From assembly GCA_023954415.1 (NCBI GenBank), contig JAMLIB010000005.1, forward strand, positions 248,001 through 312,000: a stretch of 64,000 nt of DNA, written 5' to 3'. Positions 9,749 to 19,726 of the stretch are shown in pieces (positions within the stretch are counted from its first letter, which is position 1; each line of letters opens with the position of its first letter). The translations under genes were made by a program, and so were the position numbers. The notes beneath the pieces were generated by a model. It was not told the origin of the DNA. It saw nothing but the letters and a program-made list of their open reading frames with translations, and made no database searches. The stretch comes from Trueperaceae bacterium. Its GTDB lineage: Bacteria; Deinococcota; Deinococci; Deinococcales; Trueperaceae.

Positions 9749-11587
9749 GTGACGGAGCCGGCAGACCTCGGTGCTCGCGTGGACGCTGAACTGACGCGGC
9801 TGGCGCCGGCCGCCAAGCGCGTCGTGGTGGCCGTGTCGGGCGGCGCTGACTCGGTGGCTGCGGCGCGCCTCCTCGCCGCGGCCGGTCGCGACCTGGTCAT
9901 CGCCCACTTCGATCACCGCCTGAGGCCGGACTCGGGAGGGGACGCCGAGTTCGTGCGCGCCTTGAGCGCCCGGCTCGGAGCGGAGTTCCGCCTCGGCGGC
10001 GCCGACGTGCTGGCCGTCGCCAGCGCCAGGCGGTGGAACCTGGAGGACGCCGCGAGGCGGCTACGCTACGCCTTCTTGCACGACGTGCTGCGCGCCACGG
10101 CCGCGCGAGACGGCGCGATCGTCGTGGCCCACACGCTGGACGACCAGGCGGAGACGTTCCTGCTCCAGCTCCTGCGTGGCGCGGCTTTCCCGGGCGGCAT
10201 GGCGGCCAGGCGCGGGAGCGTCGTCAGGCCGCTCCTCGGCGTCAGGCGCGAGGAGCTGCGCGCCCACTTGCGCCTCCTGACGCAGGCGTGGCGGGAGGAC
10301 GCCACGAACGACGACCTGAGCAGGAACCGCGCCTGGGTCCGCGCCGAGCTGCTGCCGGCGTTGGAGAGCCGCTTCCCGGGCGTGGCGGAGCGCATCGATC
10401 ACACGGCGTCCCAGCTGGCCGCGGCGCGCGCGGCGTTGGAGCGGCTCGCGCGCGAGCGGTTCGGGGAGGCGGACATCGACGTCGGGCGGCTGGCCGGCGC
10501 GGAGCCCGCGCTGCGCCGCGCGGTCATCGCGGCGCGGCTGCGTGCCTTGGGCGTGCCGGCCACACGCGCGGTCGTTGCGGACCTCGAGGCGGCACTCGGC
10601 GAGGCGGCGCGGCTGGGCTCGGCCGCGCCGCCCTGGCGCCGCGACCTGCCCAGGGGCGCGAGCGCGACGCTCGCCTACGGACGGTTCGCCATCGGGCGCT
10701 CCACCAGCGCGGCGCCGGCACCCGAGGCGCCGCGCGCCGTGAGCACCCTAGCCGACCTGCCGGCCGGCGCTCCCGCGGCGGTCCTCGCCGGCCGCTCCGG
10801 CCTCGTCGTGCGCCGGCGCCTGCCGGGCGACCGCATCAGGCTGCCGGGCGGCACCAAGCTCGTCAGCGACCTCCTCATCGACCGCAAGGTACCGAGGGCC
10901 GAGCGCGACCGTCTCCGAGTGATCGCCGACGGCCCGGAGGTCCTGTGGGTCGAGGGGGTGGCCGTCGCCGCCGCGCTCGGGGCGGGTGCGGCCGGCGTGA
11001 GCCCCGAGGCGCTCGGTGCCCCCGCGCGGGGCTCTTCTCCTCCGGCCGCTAACGGCGACCCCCTCGCGCCTGACACCCGACCGACGCCCGACCGGGACGC
11101 CCGCCTCATGCGCCTGGCCCTCGCGCAGGCGCGCCTGGCCCTCGCCGAGGGGGAGGTCCCCGTCGGCGCCCTGGTGGCCAGGGGCGACGAGGTCCTGGCC
11201 GTCGGGCGCAACCGCACGCGCGCCACGGGCGACCCCACCGCGCACGCCGAGATCGTCGCCATGCGCGCCGCAGCGGAGCGGCTCGGCGGTTGGCGGCTCA
11301 CGGGCTGCACGCTCTACGTGACGCTCGAACCGTGCCCGATGTGCTTCGGCGCCGTGCTCCAGTCGCACGTTGCGCGCGTCGTCTTCGGCGCCCCCAACCT
11401 CAGGGACGGCGCGCTCGGAGGCGTCGCCGACGTCTCGCTCGCGCCTTGGAAGCGGGTCCCGGCGATCCTTGGGGGCGTCGAGGGTGGCGCGGCGGCACGG
11501 CTCCTCAAGGACGCCTTCGCGGCGGCCAGGGGCGCAGACGCCCCGGAAGGCGGCACCGATGACCCCCGCCAGGACGGCATGAACTGA
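9749..11587 (+). CDS. tilS-tadA: Fused tRNA(Ile)-lysidine synthase / tRNA adenosine deaminase
   Basis: Two wobble-position tRNA enzymes in one 612-residue chain. Residues 1 to about 425 are TilS, which makes lysidine at C34 of tRNA-Ile(CAU): ATP-pyrophosphatase P-loop SGGADS at 30-35, then [26 protein letters not shown] and the C-terminal [12 protein letters not shown] domain. A Pro/Ala/Asp-rich linker leads to TadA (about 450-612), which converts A34 to inosine in tRNA-Arg(ACG): zinc-site H499-A-E501 and PCPMC with C529 and C532. No stop or frameshift lies between them. I start at the GTG 9749 because of the -10 box 6 nt upstream. An upstream ATG (9677) would lie in the deoB promoter. Confidence 0.93.
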   Translation: MTEPADLGARVDAELTRLAPAAKRVVVAVSGGADSVAAARLLAAAGRDLVIAHFDHRLRPDSGGDAEFVRALSARLGAEFRLGGADVLAVASARRWNLEDAARRLRYAFLHDVLRATAARDGAIVVAHTLDDQAETFLLQLLRGAAFPGGMAARRGSVVRPLLGVRREELRAHLRLLTQAWREDATNDDLSRNRAWVRAELLPALESRFPGVAERIDHTASQLAAARAALERLARERFGEADIDVGRLAGAEPALRRAVIAARLRALGVPATRAVVADLEAALGEAARLGSAAPPWRRDLPRGASATLAYGRFAIGRSTSAAPAPEAPRAVSTLADLPAGAPAAVLAGRSGLVVRRRLPGDRIRLPGGTKLVSDLLIDRKVPRAERDRLRVIADGPEVLWVEGVAVAAALGAGAAGVSPEALGAPARGSSPPAANGDPLAPDTRPTPDRDARLMRLALAQARLALAEGEVPVGALVARGDEVLAVGRNRTRATGDPTAHAEIVAMRAAAERLGGWRLTGCTLYVTLEPCPMCFGAVLQSHVARVVFGAPNLRDGALGGVADVSLAPWKRVPAILGGVEGGAAARLLKDAFAAARGADAPEGGTDDPRQDGMN

Positions 11588-11603
11588 ACGCTTGGGGTTA
11601 CGC

Positions 11604-11609
11604 TAGACT
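11604..11609 (+). promoter_or_regulatory. -10 box of lepA, leaderless type
   Basis: TAGACT is followed by 6 nt and the GTG start at 11616. It lies in the 28-base gap after tilS-tadA, and no ribosome site is visible. Confidence 0.55.
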
Positions 11610-11615
11610 ACCCGG

Positions 11616-13403
<1,788 letters not shown>

Positions 13404-13409
13404 CCTAGG

Positions 13410-14495
13410 GTGGAAGGGGCTGCGAGCGCTGGCGGCGGGCAGGACGAGGTCCGCGGCAGGCGCGCCGCGCCCCTCAAGCTCCGCACGCAGGTCGCCCTCG
13501 TCATCGCCCTCCTCTCGGCGTTGCCGAACGTCATCCTCATCGTCGCCGTGCTCCTGCCCGAGTACCGACGCGCTGGGGGCGCCTGGCTCGACGGCGGCGC
13601 GTGGCCCATCCTCCTCTGGCTCGTGGCCATCGTGGCCCTCTCCGCCCTGGTCGGCTACTTCCTCTCAGGGCAGCTCCTCGCGCCCCTGCTCAAGGCCGAG
13701 CGCGAGGTGCAGGCGTTGCCGCGTGCTGCGGAGCGACTGGCCACCGCCAGGCTGCCGCGGCACCCAGACGACCCGCCGGAAGTGGCGGCGCTCAAGGGGT
13801 CGTTCAACGCCCTCCTCGCCCAAGTGGAGGTGCAGGAGGCCCGCCGCGACGCGTTCACGGCCGCCCTCATGCACGACCTGAAGACCCCGCTCATCGCGGC
13901 CAACAACCTGCTCGGCGTTGTCCGCGAGGACGATTCGCTCGACCGCGCCAGCCGCGTCGAGCTCGTCGGGCGCCTCGGCCAAGAGATGGAGGCGCTCATA
14001 GACCTCGTCCAGAAGCTCGTCGACGCGCACCGGTTCGAACGCGCCAGCGTCCTCCTCACGCGCAGGAGCGCGAGCCTGGCCCGGATAGCCGACCAGGTGG
14101 TGGCGCGCCTCGCACCGCTCCTCGCCGAGCGCGGCGTCGCCCTCCGCGTGAGGGGCGAGGGGAGCGCCGTCGTCGACGCGCGCGAGGCCGAGCGGGCGCT
14201 ATACAACCTCGTGAGCAACGCGGGGCGCTACGCGCGCTCGGAGGTGCGCCTCGAGGTCTTCAACAACATGGTGCGGGTGCAGGACGACGGTCCAGGTCTG
14301 CCCGCCCCCCTGGAGCAGCTCGCCCAGCCGTTCGTCGGGCGCACGGTCGAGATAGCCGGCAAGGAGTACGCGGGCGGCACGGGTGGGCTCGGGCTCTTCA
14401 TCGCCAGGCGCGTCCTGGAAGCCCACGGCGGTAGGCTCGTGTGCGAGGCGAGCGGTCCGAGCGGTACCGTCCTGCTCGCCTACTTCGGCAAGTAG
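13410..14495 (+). CDS. Membrane sensor histidine kinase, HisKA type
   Basis: Sensor of a two-component system; autophosphorylates on His and passes the phosphate to the response regulator just downstream. In 361 residues there are two transmembrane segments (about 27-50 and 66-88), a short linker, then the HisKA dimerisation helix with H155 in LMHDLKTPLIAANN. The ATPase domain follows, with N-box ALYNLVSNAGRYA (N266/N270), DDGPG (292-296) and GGTGGLGLF (322-330). The extracytoplasmic loop is only about 15 residues, so the signal may be sensed in the membrane. The GTG start is 6 bases after the lepA stop. Ligand unknown. Confidence 0.9.
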   Translation: MEGAASAGGGQDEVRGRRAAPLKLRTQVALVIALLSALPNVILIVAVLLPEYRRAGGAWLDGGAWPILLWLVAIVALSALVGYFLSGQLLAPLLKAEREVQALPRAAERLATARLPRHPDDPPEVAALKGSFNALLAQVEVQEARRDAFTAALMHDLKTPLIAANNLLGVVREDDSLDRASRVELVGRLGQEMEALIDLVQKLVDAHRFERASVLLTRRSASLARIADQVVARLAPLLAERGVALRVRGEGSAVVDAREAERALYNLVSNAGRYARSEVRLEVFNNMVRVQDDGPGLPAPLEQLAQPFVGRTVEIAGKEYAGGTGGLGLFIARRVLEAHGGRLVCEASGPSGTVLLAYFGK

Positions 14496-14508
14496 AGGAG
14501 GGAGCGAC

Positions 14509-15132
14509 ATGCCGTCTGACGGACCACGAGGGGGCGCGGCGCCGGTGAGGGTGCTGATAGCGGACGACCACCCGCTCTTCCGCATGGGCCTCTCCCTGGC
14601 CCTCAAGGCCGACGGTTTCGAGGTCGTGGCCGAGGCCGAGAACGGCAGGCAGGCCGTGGAGCGCGCGCGGCAGCTCCAGCCGGACGTCGTGCTGCTCGAC
14701 GTCAGGATGCCCGAGCAGGACGGCATCGCGGCCTGCAGGGCCATCACGACCGCCGCCGGCGCGCCTGTCGTAGTGATGCTCACGACCTTCGAGGAGCCCG
14801 CGGTGGTGGAGGCGGCCAGGTCGGCGGGCGCGCGCGCCTACCTGTCGAAGGAGACGAGCCCACGCGAGCTGGCGCGCATGCTGCGCAACATCCTCGCCGA
14901 GCCGCAGCGCGATTGGCTCCCGGAGGTGGCCCTGCCGGAGCTGACGCCGCGCGAGTCGCAGGCCCTCGCGCTGATGGCGCGCGGCTTGAGCAACAAGGCG
15001 ATCGCCGCGGAACTAGGCATCAGCCCGGACACGGTCAAGGACTACCTCGAGAACGTCTACCGCAAGCTCGACGTGCGCGACCGCGTCAGCGCCGTCAGGC
15101 GCGCGGCCGAGCTCGGGCTCGTGGACCGCTGA
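14509..15132 (+). CDS. NarL/LuxR-family response regulator
   Basis: DNA-binding response regulator, partner of the preceding kinase (13 bases between them). The receiver domain has the acidic pair D19/D20, phosphoacceptor D64 in VVLLDVRMPEQDG, the conserved T (MLTTFE) and K (LSKETSP). The C-terminal LuxR helix-turn-helix reads LTPRESQALALMARGLSNKAIAAEL then DTVKDYLENVYRKL. 207 residues. The ATG is preceded by GAGGAGGGA. Pairing of a NarL-type regulator with a HisKA-type kinase is uncommon; targets are unknown. Confidence 0.92.
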   Translation: MPSDGPRGGAAPVRVLIADDHPLFRMGLSLALKADGFEVVAEAENGRQAVERARQLQPDVVLLDVRMPEQDGIAACRAITTAAGAPVVVMLTTFEEPAVVEAARSAGARAYLSKETSPRELARMLRNILAEPQRDWLPEVALPELTPRESQALALMARGLSNKAIAAELGISPDTVKDYLENVYRKLDVRDRVSAVRRAAELGLVDR

Positions 15133-15270
15133 GCGCCTGGCCGGCGCTGGCCGGCGGGGCGCGGTGGTCGTGACCGCCATCACCCCGCCCGCTGTCACTC
15201 CGCCCGCCGCCGCCCGGCCCGCGCCGGCGACCGGGGCCGCGCTCGCTCCCTGCGACCGGCGACCGGCCCA

Positions 15271-15313
15271 GGACGCCTGGGCTCTGGCCTAGCTCGGCGT
15301 CGGCCAGGCGTCC
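15271..15313. promoter_or_regulatory. 10-bp inverted repeat upstream of the pseudopilin operon
   Basis: GGACGCCTGG (15271-15280) and its perfect complement CCAGGCGTCC (15304-15313) are 23 nt apart. The right arm covers the position expected for the -35 box of the TAGCGT promoter at 15323. It could be an operator or an RNA/DNA hairpin. The rest of 15133-15334 is GC-rich with simple GGCCGG repeats and no gene that I can support. Confidence 0.45.
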
Positions 15314-15322
15314 GCGCGGGGC

Positions 15323-15328
15323 TAGCGT
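15323..15328 (+). promoter_or_regulatory. -10 box of the pseudopilin operon, leaderless type
   Basis: TAGCGT is followed by 6 nt (GGCGCC) and the ATG at 15335. The spacing equals that at deoB, tilS, lepA, dnaB and aroC. Confidence 0.5.
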
Positions 15329-15334
15329 GGCGCC

Positions 15335-15970
15335 ATGAGCTTCCTGGTAGGGCAAGTCGCGGGGCAAGAGGGGCGAGGGCGCGGTGGGCGGCCGGGGCCG
15401 GCCCGTGCGACCGGCGGCGTGCTACCACCTGCCGGCCGCACCGGGGCGGTCCGGGCGGGCGCCATCAGGGCGGGTGCCATCCGGGCGGGCGCCACGCCTG
15501 CCTACGCAGCCCGGACGGGCGCCACGTTGGCGGAGCTCCTGCTGGTGATCGCGGTCCTCGGGGCGCTCGCCTCCGTCGCCCTCGCCGTGAGCCGCCCGAG
15601 CCACACTACGCGCGCCGCCAGGGCCGTGCGCTCGGCGCTCCTGTTCGGGCGCGCGGAGGCCATGTGGCGCGGCGCGGCCGTCAGCGTCACGGAGCTGCCT
15701 GGCGCGGCCGGGCTGGTCGTGCGTGCGGCAGCGTCGGAGGCCGCGCCTTGCGGGGCCGGGGACGAGCTCTTCCGCGTGTCGCTCGCCGAGCACGCCGGCG
15801 TGCGGCTGAGCCGAGGCCTGCCGCGCGGCATCGTCTGGCTGCCGAGCGGCTCCGGCCGCAGCTGTGAGGGCGGCGGCGTCATCTCCGCCACGCTCGAGCT
15901 GACCGACGGCAGGTCCACCGTGGCCGTTGTCGTCTCGGCGCTCGGCAGGGCGCGCCTGGAGCCGCGATGA
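15335..15970 (+). CDS. GspH/FimT-like type IV pseudopilin
   Basis: Minor pilin-like protein. The class III prepilin site is RTG/ATLAELLLVIAVLGALASVAL, with the conserved Glu five residues after the cleavage point and a hydrophobic helix. The C-terminal globular part has a Cys pair (PCG and SCEG). The pre-sequence is unusually long (about 62 residues) and contains a triple RAGAI-type repeat encoded by a 15-bp tandem DNA repeat (about 15453-15497). If the promoter at 15323 is real the ATG is right; a GTG at 15419 would give a shorter leader. First of four overlapping pseudopilin genes. Confidence 0.78.
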   Translation: MSFLVGQVAGQEGRGRGGRPGPARATGGVLPPAGRTGAVRAGAIRAGAIRAGATPAYAARTGATLAELLLVIAVLGALASVALAVSRPSHTTRAARAVRSALLFGRAEAMWRGAAVSVTELPGAAGLVVRAAASEAAPCGAGDELFRVSLAEHAGVRLSRGLPRGIVWLPSGSGRSCEGGGVISATLELTDGRSTVAVVVSALGRARLEPR

Positions 15971-16425
15971 CTCGGGAGGCGCTCGCGGCCCCGGCTCGCA
16001 CGACCGTCGCAGGAGCCCGGGCGAAGCCGGAGGCGGCCAAGGCGTTGCCTGCGGGCCGTGCTGCCGGGTTCACCCTCGTCGAGGTGCTCGTAGCCTTCGC
16101 CGTCATGGCCGCGGCGGGCGGGGCGTTGCTTGGCCTGCAGGCCGGCTCCTCCAGGGCGTTACGGGCCGCCGAGCAGCTCCACGTCGCGGTCGCGCTCGCT
16201 CGCAACGAACTCGCTCTGCAGCGCCTGCTCGTGGGTGCCGAGAGCGGACCGTGCAGTACCGCCGTAGCCGGTCCCGGGTGGGTCTGCGAGGTCGAGCGCA
16301 CCTGCGCGGCCGGGCCCCTCGGGCCGTGCGCGCTGCTGGGGTTGCGGGTCGTGGTCGGTGCGTCTGGCGGCCGGGAGTACGAGCTACGCGGCGTAGCGTT
16401 CCCGGCGTTGGAGGGGCTGCCGTGA
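15967..16425 (+). CDS. PilV/GspI-like type IV pseudopilin
   Basis: The prepilin peptidase motif is AAG/FTLVEVLVAFAVMAAAGGALL, followed by a short globular domain with four Cys residues (PCST, WVCEV, RTCAA, GPCALL) that may form disulfides outside the membrane. 152 residues, about 34 before the cleavage site. It overlaps the previous gene by 4 bases (ATGA) and the next by 4 (GTGA). Likely part of the minor-pilin initiation complex for type IV pili or DNA uptake. Confidence 0.82.
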   Translation: MTREALAAPARTTVAGARAKPEAAKALPAGRAAGFTLVEVLVAFAVMAAAGGALLGLQAGSSRALRAAEQLHVAVALARNELALQRLLVGAESGPCSTAVAGPGWVCEVERTCAAGPLGPCALLGLRVVVGASGGREYELRGVAFPALEGLP

Positions 16426-17123
16426 GTCTCCCGGCGCTCGGCCACGGCTGGCCCGCCGGGCGCGGACGCTTGGGAGGGGCCGCCGCCACGCCGCGCCGGC
16501 CACGCCCGACCCTAGAGGGCGGTTTCACCCTCGTCGAGATGCTCGTGGCACTGGCGCTCGGCGCGCTCCTCCTCGGACTGGTCGGCGCGCTGCTGACGGG
16601 AGGGAGGCGCCACGGCGCCGCTACCGAGGCCGCGGTGGACGCGGCCGCCACGCTACGGTTGGCCGCCGAGCTGCTCCGCGAGGAGCTCCGCCTCACGGGC
16701 GCCGCGCCGTGGCCCACCCCGGGGGCCGTGCCGGACGTCCCGGATGTCGAGGGTTGGCTCGCCACCCCGCTCACGCTCGTCGTGTCGGCGGCCGGTAGCG
16801 TCGTAGGCGCGCGCTACGTCGACCACCGCCTGGCCGACGGCCCCGTGGCCCGCGACCTCACCTTCGAGGCCGCGCCCGACGGAGCCGGCGAACCGCAGCT
16901 ATACCGGCGCCAGGCCGGCTCGCCGCGCCAACCGCTCGTGGCCGGGATCGACCGGTTGACGGTGCTCGAGGTCATCGCTGCCTCGGGAGTCGGTCTGCCG
17001 CCCGAGGCAGCCGACGGGGGGGAGGTGGCCGCTCTACTCATCGAGCTCGGTGTCGGTCATGTCAGCGCCCGGGTCGTCGTGGAGCTGCCGGCCAAGCCGT
17101 TGGTCGCGGTGGTGGCGCGGTGA
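16422..17123 (+). CDS. PilW/GspJ-like type IV pseudopilin
   Basis: The prepilin motif is EGG/FTLVEMLVALALGALLLGLVGALL near residue 35, followed by a helix rich in Ala/Leu and a larger globular domain (233 residues in total), as in PilW/GspJ minor pilins. The GTG start overlaps the preceding stop (GTGA), and the end overlaps the next GTG in the same way. Confidence 0.8.
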   Translation: MSLPALGHGWPAGRGRLGGAAATPRRPRPTLEGGFTLVEMLVALALGALLLGLVGALLTGGRRHGAATEAAVDAAATLRLAAELLREELRLTGAAPWPTPGAVPDVPDVEGWLATPLTLVVSAAGSVVGARYVDHRLADGPVARDLTFEAAPDGAGEPQLYRRQAGSPRQPLVAGIDRLTVLEVIAASGVGLPPEAADGGEVAALLIELGVGHVSARVVVELPAKPLVAVVAR

Positions 17124-17506
17124 ACGGCGCTCGGGCGGAAGGTAGCGTGCTCGTCACCGTCCTGGGCGGGCTCCTGCTCGTCGGCGCGATCACGTTCGCC
17201 GCGGTCTTCTCCGTCACGCTCGATACGCTGACCGCCAGGAGCGCGGCGCGCGGGGCGGCGGAGGCGGCCGCGCTGGAGGGCGCGCTGCATGTGGCCGCGG
17301 CGGAGCTGGCGGCTCTGCCCGAGCCGGCCGCGCTCCCCATCACCGTAGGGCCGTGGCCGAGCCTCGGCGTCGCCGCGCGTGTGCGGCTCTCCGACGTCGG
17401 CGGTGGCGGGGTGCTGCTCGAGGCGACCCTGCCCGACGGGACGCGCGCGAGCGCGAGCATGATCGTAGTGCTCGAACCGGAGTTGCGGGCCGTATGGCGG
17501 CCTTGA
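17120..17506 (+). CDS. PilX/ComZ-position membrane protein
   Basis: 128 residues with one N-terminal transmembrane helix (VLVTVLGGLLLVGAITFAAVF) and a short extracytoplasmic part. It sits where PilX-type or Thermus ComZ-type minor components are found, fourth in the pseudopilin operon, overlapping the previous gene by GTGA. It lacks the Glu at position 5 and a clear prepilin cleavage motif, so I do not call it a processed pilin. Its role is inferred from position only. Confidence 0.65.
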   Translation: MNGARAEGSVLVTVLGGLLLVGAITFAAVFSVTLDTLTARSAARGAAEAAALEGALHVAAAELAALPEPAALPITVGPWPSLGVAARVRLSDVGGGGVLLEATLPDGTRASASMIVVLEPELRAVWRP

Positions 17507-17531
17507 CACTGCCCGCGCCTGCTGAAACGAT
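17503..17531 (+). promoter_or_regulatory. Promoter of scpB
   Basis: Consensus -35 TTGACA (17503-17508) overlaps the stop codon of the last pseudopilin gene. The spacer is 17 nt, the -10-like box is AACGAT (17526-17531), and the GTG start follows 5 nt later, so the transcript would be leaderless. Confidence 0.6.
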
Positions 17532-17536
17532 ACGGC

Positions 17537-18079
17537 GTGAGCGCAAGCGCAAGCCAAACGCACGCCCTCCTGTGCGCCGCCCTGTTGGCCACGGGTCGGC
17601 CCGTCGCCGTACGCGAACTGAAGACCCTCCTGGGCCTCAGCGAGGAGGCCGTGGAGCGCGAGGTGAACGGCTTGCGGGAGGCCCTGGCGCGAGCCGGTCT
17701 CGGGCTCGTCGTCGAGCACGTCGCCGGCGGTTACCGGCTGGTCGTCGACCCGGCGCTCGTGCCTGCGCTGGCGAGCCTCCTCTCGCCGCCTCCGCTGCCC
17801 CAACTCAGTCAGGCGGCGCTCGAGACGCTGGCGCTCGTCGCGTACCACCAGCCCGTGACGAGGGGGGAGCTGGAGGCCGCGCGCGGCGCGTCGTGCTCCT
17901 CGACCCTAGAGACGCTGCAGGAGCGCGAGCTCGTCCACGTGATCGGACAGAAGGATGTCGTCGGCAAGCCGCTCCTGTACGCCACGACCCCGCGGTTCCT
18001 GCTCGAGTTCGGCCTGGGGTCGCTCGCCGACCTGCCGCCCGTGGAGGAGAACGCGCCGAGCAACTTCCTGCGCGGCTGA
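17537..18079 (+). CDS. scpB: Segregation and condensation protein B
   Basis: Winged-helix dimer that binds ScpA and SMC in the condensin complex for chromosome segregation. The characteristic ALETLALVAYHQPVTRGELEAARG and the C-terminal GKPLLYATTPRFLLEFGLGSLADLPP are present; 180 residues. scpA is not in this window. The GTG start sits directly behind a TTGACA promoter. It faces aroQ convergently. Confidence 0.93.
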   Translation: MSASASQTHALLCAALLATGRPVAVRELKTLLGLSEEAVEREVNGLREALARAGLGLVVEHVAGGYRLVVDPALVPALASLLSPPPLPQLSQAALETLALVAYHQPVTRGELEAARGASCSSTLETLQERELVHVIGQKDVVGKPLLYATTPRFLLEFGLGSLADLPPVEENAPSNFLRG

Positions 18080-18084
18080 GGCGC

Positions 18085-18100
18085 CGCGCCCCAAGGCGCG
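18085..18100. terminator. Short hairpin between convergent scpB and aroQ
   Basis: A 6-bp stem CGCGCC/GGCGCG with a CCAA loop lies in the 22-base gap between the two stop codons. There is no T-tract, so it is a weak terminator call. Confidence 0.4.
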
Positions 18101-18101
18101 C

Positions 18102-18536
18102 CTAGCCGGCGTGACGCTCGGCCAGGAAGCGGATGGCGAGCCCGTAGCCGGCGACGCCCAGGCCGACGATGCTGCCGGCGCACACGGCGGCGACCAGGCT
18201 GCGGTGCCTGAACTCCTCGCGCGCGGCCGTGTTGCTCAGGTGCACTTCGACGACGGGCACGGCGATCGCGGCGATGGCGTCGCGCAGCGCGACGCTCGTA
18301 TGCGTGAACCCGCCCGGGTTGAGGACGACGCCCGTAGCCCCGGCGTCGGCTGCGCCGTGCAGCCAGTCGATGAGCTGCCCCTCGTGATTGCTCTGCCGGC
18401 AGACGGCCGCCGTGCCGAGCTCGGCGGCGACGGCCGAGCAGCGGGCCTCGAGGTCGGCGAGCGTCGAGCGGCCGTACACGTCGGGCTCGCGCTTCCCGAG
18501 GAGGTTGAGGTTCGGACCGTTCAGCACCAGGATCAT
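18102..18536 (-). CDS. aroQ: 3-dehydroquinate dehydratase, type II
   Basis: Converts 3-dehydroquinate to 3-dehydroshikimate (third step of chorismate synthesis). Type II features are visible: VLNGPNLNLLGKREPDVYG with the catalytic Tyr, the QSNHEGQLIDWLH loop, LNPGGFTHTSVALRDA and EVHLSN. 144 residues, a normal length. It overlaps aroB by 4 bases (ATGA) and is last in the aroC-aroK-aroB-aroQ operon. Confidence 0.96.
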   Translation of the reverse strand: MILVLNGPNLNLLGKREPDVYGRSTLADLEARCSAVAAELGTAAVCRQSNHEGQLIDWLHGAADAGATGVVLNPGGFTHTSVALRDAIAAIAVPVVEVHLSNTAAREEFRHRSLVAAVCAGSIVGLGVAGYGLAIRFLAERHAG

Positions 18537-19726
18537 GCCGTGACCTCCAGCAACTCGTTCCAGGCGGCTGCGAGCTCGCCTTCCCGCAGGTCGGCGACCA
18601 CCACGGCTCGCCCGACTTCCTCGAGGAGCACCATCCGCAGTCGGCCGTCCACTACCTTCTTGTCGCGCGCCATGAACGGACGGACCTCGCCGAAGGCACG
18701 GTTGGGGAGCGGCGCGGGCGCGACCCAGCCGAGGAGGTCCAGGGTGGGGCGTAGCACGTCGGCGAAACCTCGCGCGCGCGCGACGAGCGCGGCGAAGACG
18801 AGCCCGTAGGCCACCGCGTCCCCGTGCTGGAACGTGTGTCCGCTCGCGGCCTCGAGGGCGTGCGCGAGCGTGTGACCGAGGTTGAGATGGGCGCGCACGC
18901 CCTGTTCCCGTTCGTCGGCCGCGACGACGGCGGCCTTGACGGCCACGTTGCGCGCCACGACCTCGGTGAGGACGCTTGTCGCCGCGTCAGTCCCCCAACC
19001 GGCGGTCAAGGCTGGGAGGAGGTCGGGCGCGGCGAGAAGGGCGTGCTTGAACGCCTCGACGGTGCCCTGGCGGAACTCGCGCTCGGGTAGCGTGGCGAGC
19101 GTACCGACGTCCGCGATCACGGTCCGCGGCTGCCAGAAGGCGCCGACGAGGTTCTTGCCTTGCGGCAAGTCGATCCCGGTCTTACCGCCAACGCTCGCGT
19201 CCACCATGGCGAGGAGCGAGGTCGGCGCCTGATAGAAGGCGACGCCGCGCATGTAGCTCGCCGCCACGAAGCCGCCGAGGTCGCCCACCACGCCGCCGCC
19301 GAGCGCGACGACGGCACCGTCGCGCGGGAAGGCCACGCTCGCGAGCTCCCCGAGGAGCCGGGCGTACTCCCCGAGGGACTTGCTCGCCTCGCCCGCCGGG
19401 ACGACGAGCTCTAGCACGTCCTTGCCGGCCGCGGCCAGGGCGGTGGAGACGCGCCGGGCGTGATGAGCGGCCACGCGCGCGTCGGTCACGAGCGCCACGC
19501 GCCGCTCGCCGACGCGCGCGGGGAGGAGGGAGGTGAGGAGGTCGGGGCCGACGCTGACAGTGTAGTGAGGCGCGACCGCCACGACGACCTCGAGGCTGCC
19601 TGCCACGCCGCCCGCGCGCACGGGCGCGGGGCTCGGCGTCGGGGTCCGGTCGGGGGCGGCGCCAGGTGCCGCGCCGCCGCCTGCCGGCCCGCTTCGCGCG
19701 GCCGTACCGCCTCGGGGATCGCTCAT
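18533..19726 (-). CDS. aroB: 3-dehydroquinate synthase
   Basis: Makes 3-dehydroquinate from DAHP using NAD and a divalent metal. The NAD-binding GGGVVGDLGGFVAASYMRG, the substrate block ASVGGKTGIDLPQGKNLVGAFWQP and the metal ligands in HLNLGHTLAHALE are present. The start overlaps the aroK stop (ATGA). It adds about 45 residues of Gly/Ala/Pro-rich low-complexity sequence ahead of the catalytic core (397 residues against about 360 usual). A downstream start is possible, but the overlap favours this one. Confidence 0.95.
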   Translation of the reverse strand: MSDPRGGTAARSGPAGGGAAPGAAPDRTPTPSPAPVRAGGVAGSLEVVVAVAPHYTVSVGPDLLTSLLPARVGERRVALVTDARVAAHHARRVSTALAAAGKDVLELVVPAGEASKSLGEYARLLGELASVAFPRDGAVVALGGGVVGDLGGFVAASYMRGVAFYQAPTSLLAMVDASVGGKTGIDLPQGKNLVGAFWQPRTVIADVGTLATLPEREFRQGTVEAFKHALLAAPDLLPALTAGWGTDAATSVLTEVVARNVAVKAAVVAADEREQGVRAHLNLGHTLAHALEAASGHTFQHGDAVAYGLVFAALVARARGFADVLRPTLDLLGWVAPAPLPNRAFGEVRPFMARDKKVVDGRLRMVLLEEVGRAVVVADLREGELAAAWNELLEVTA

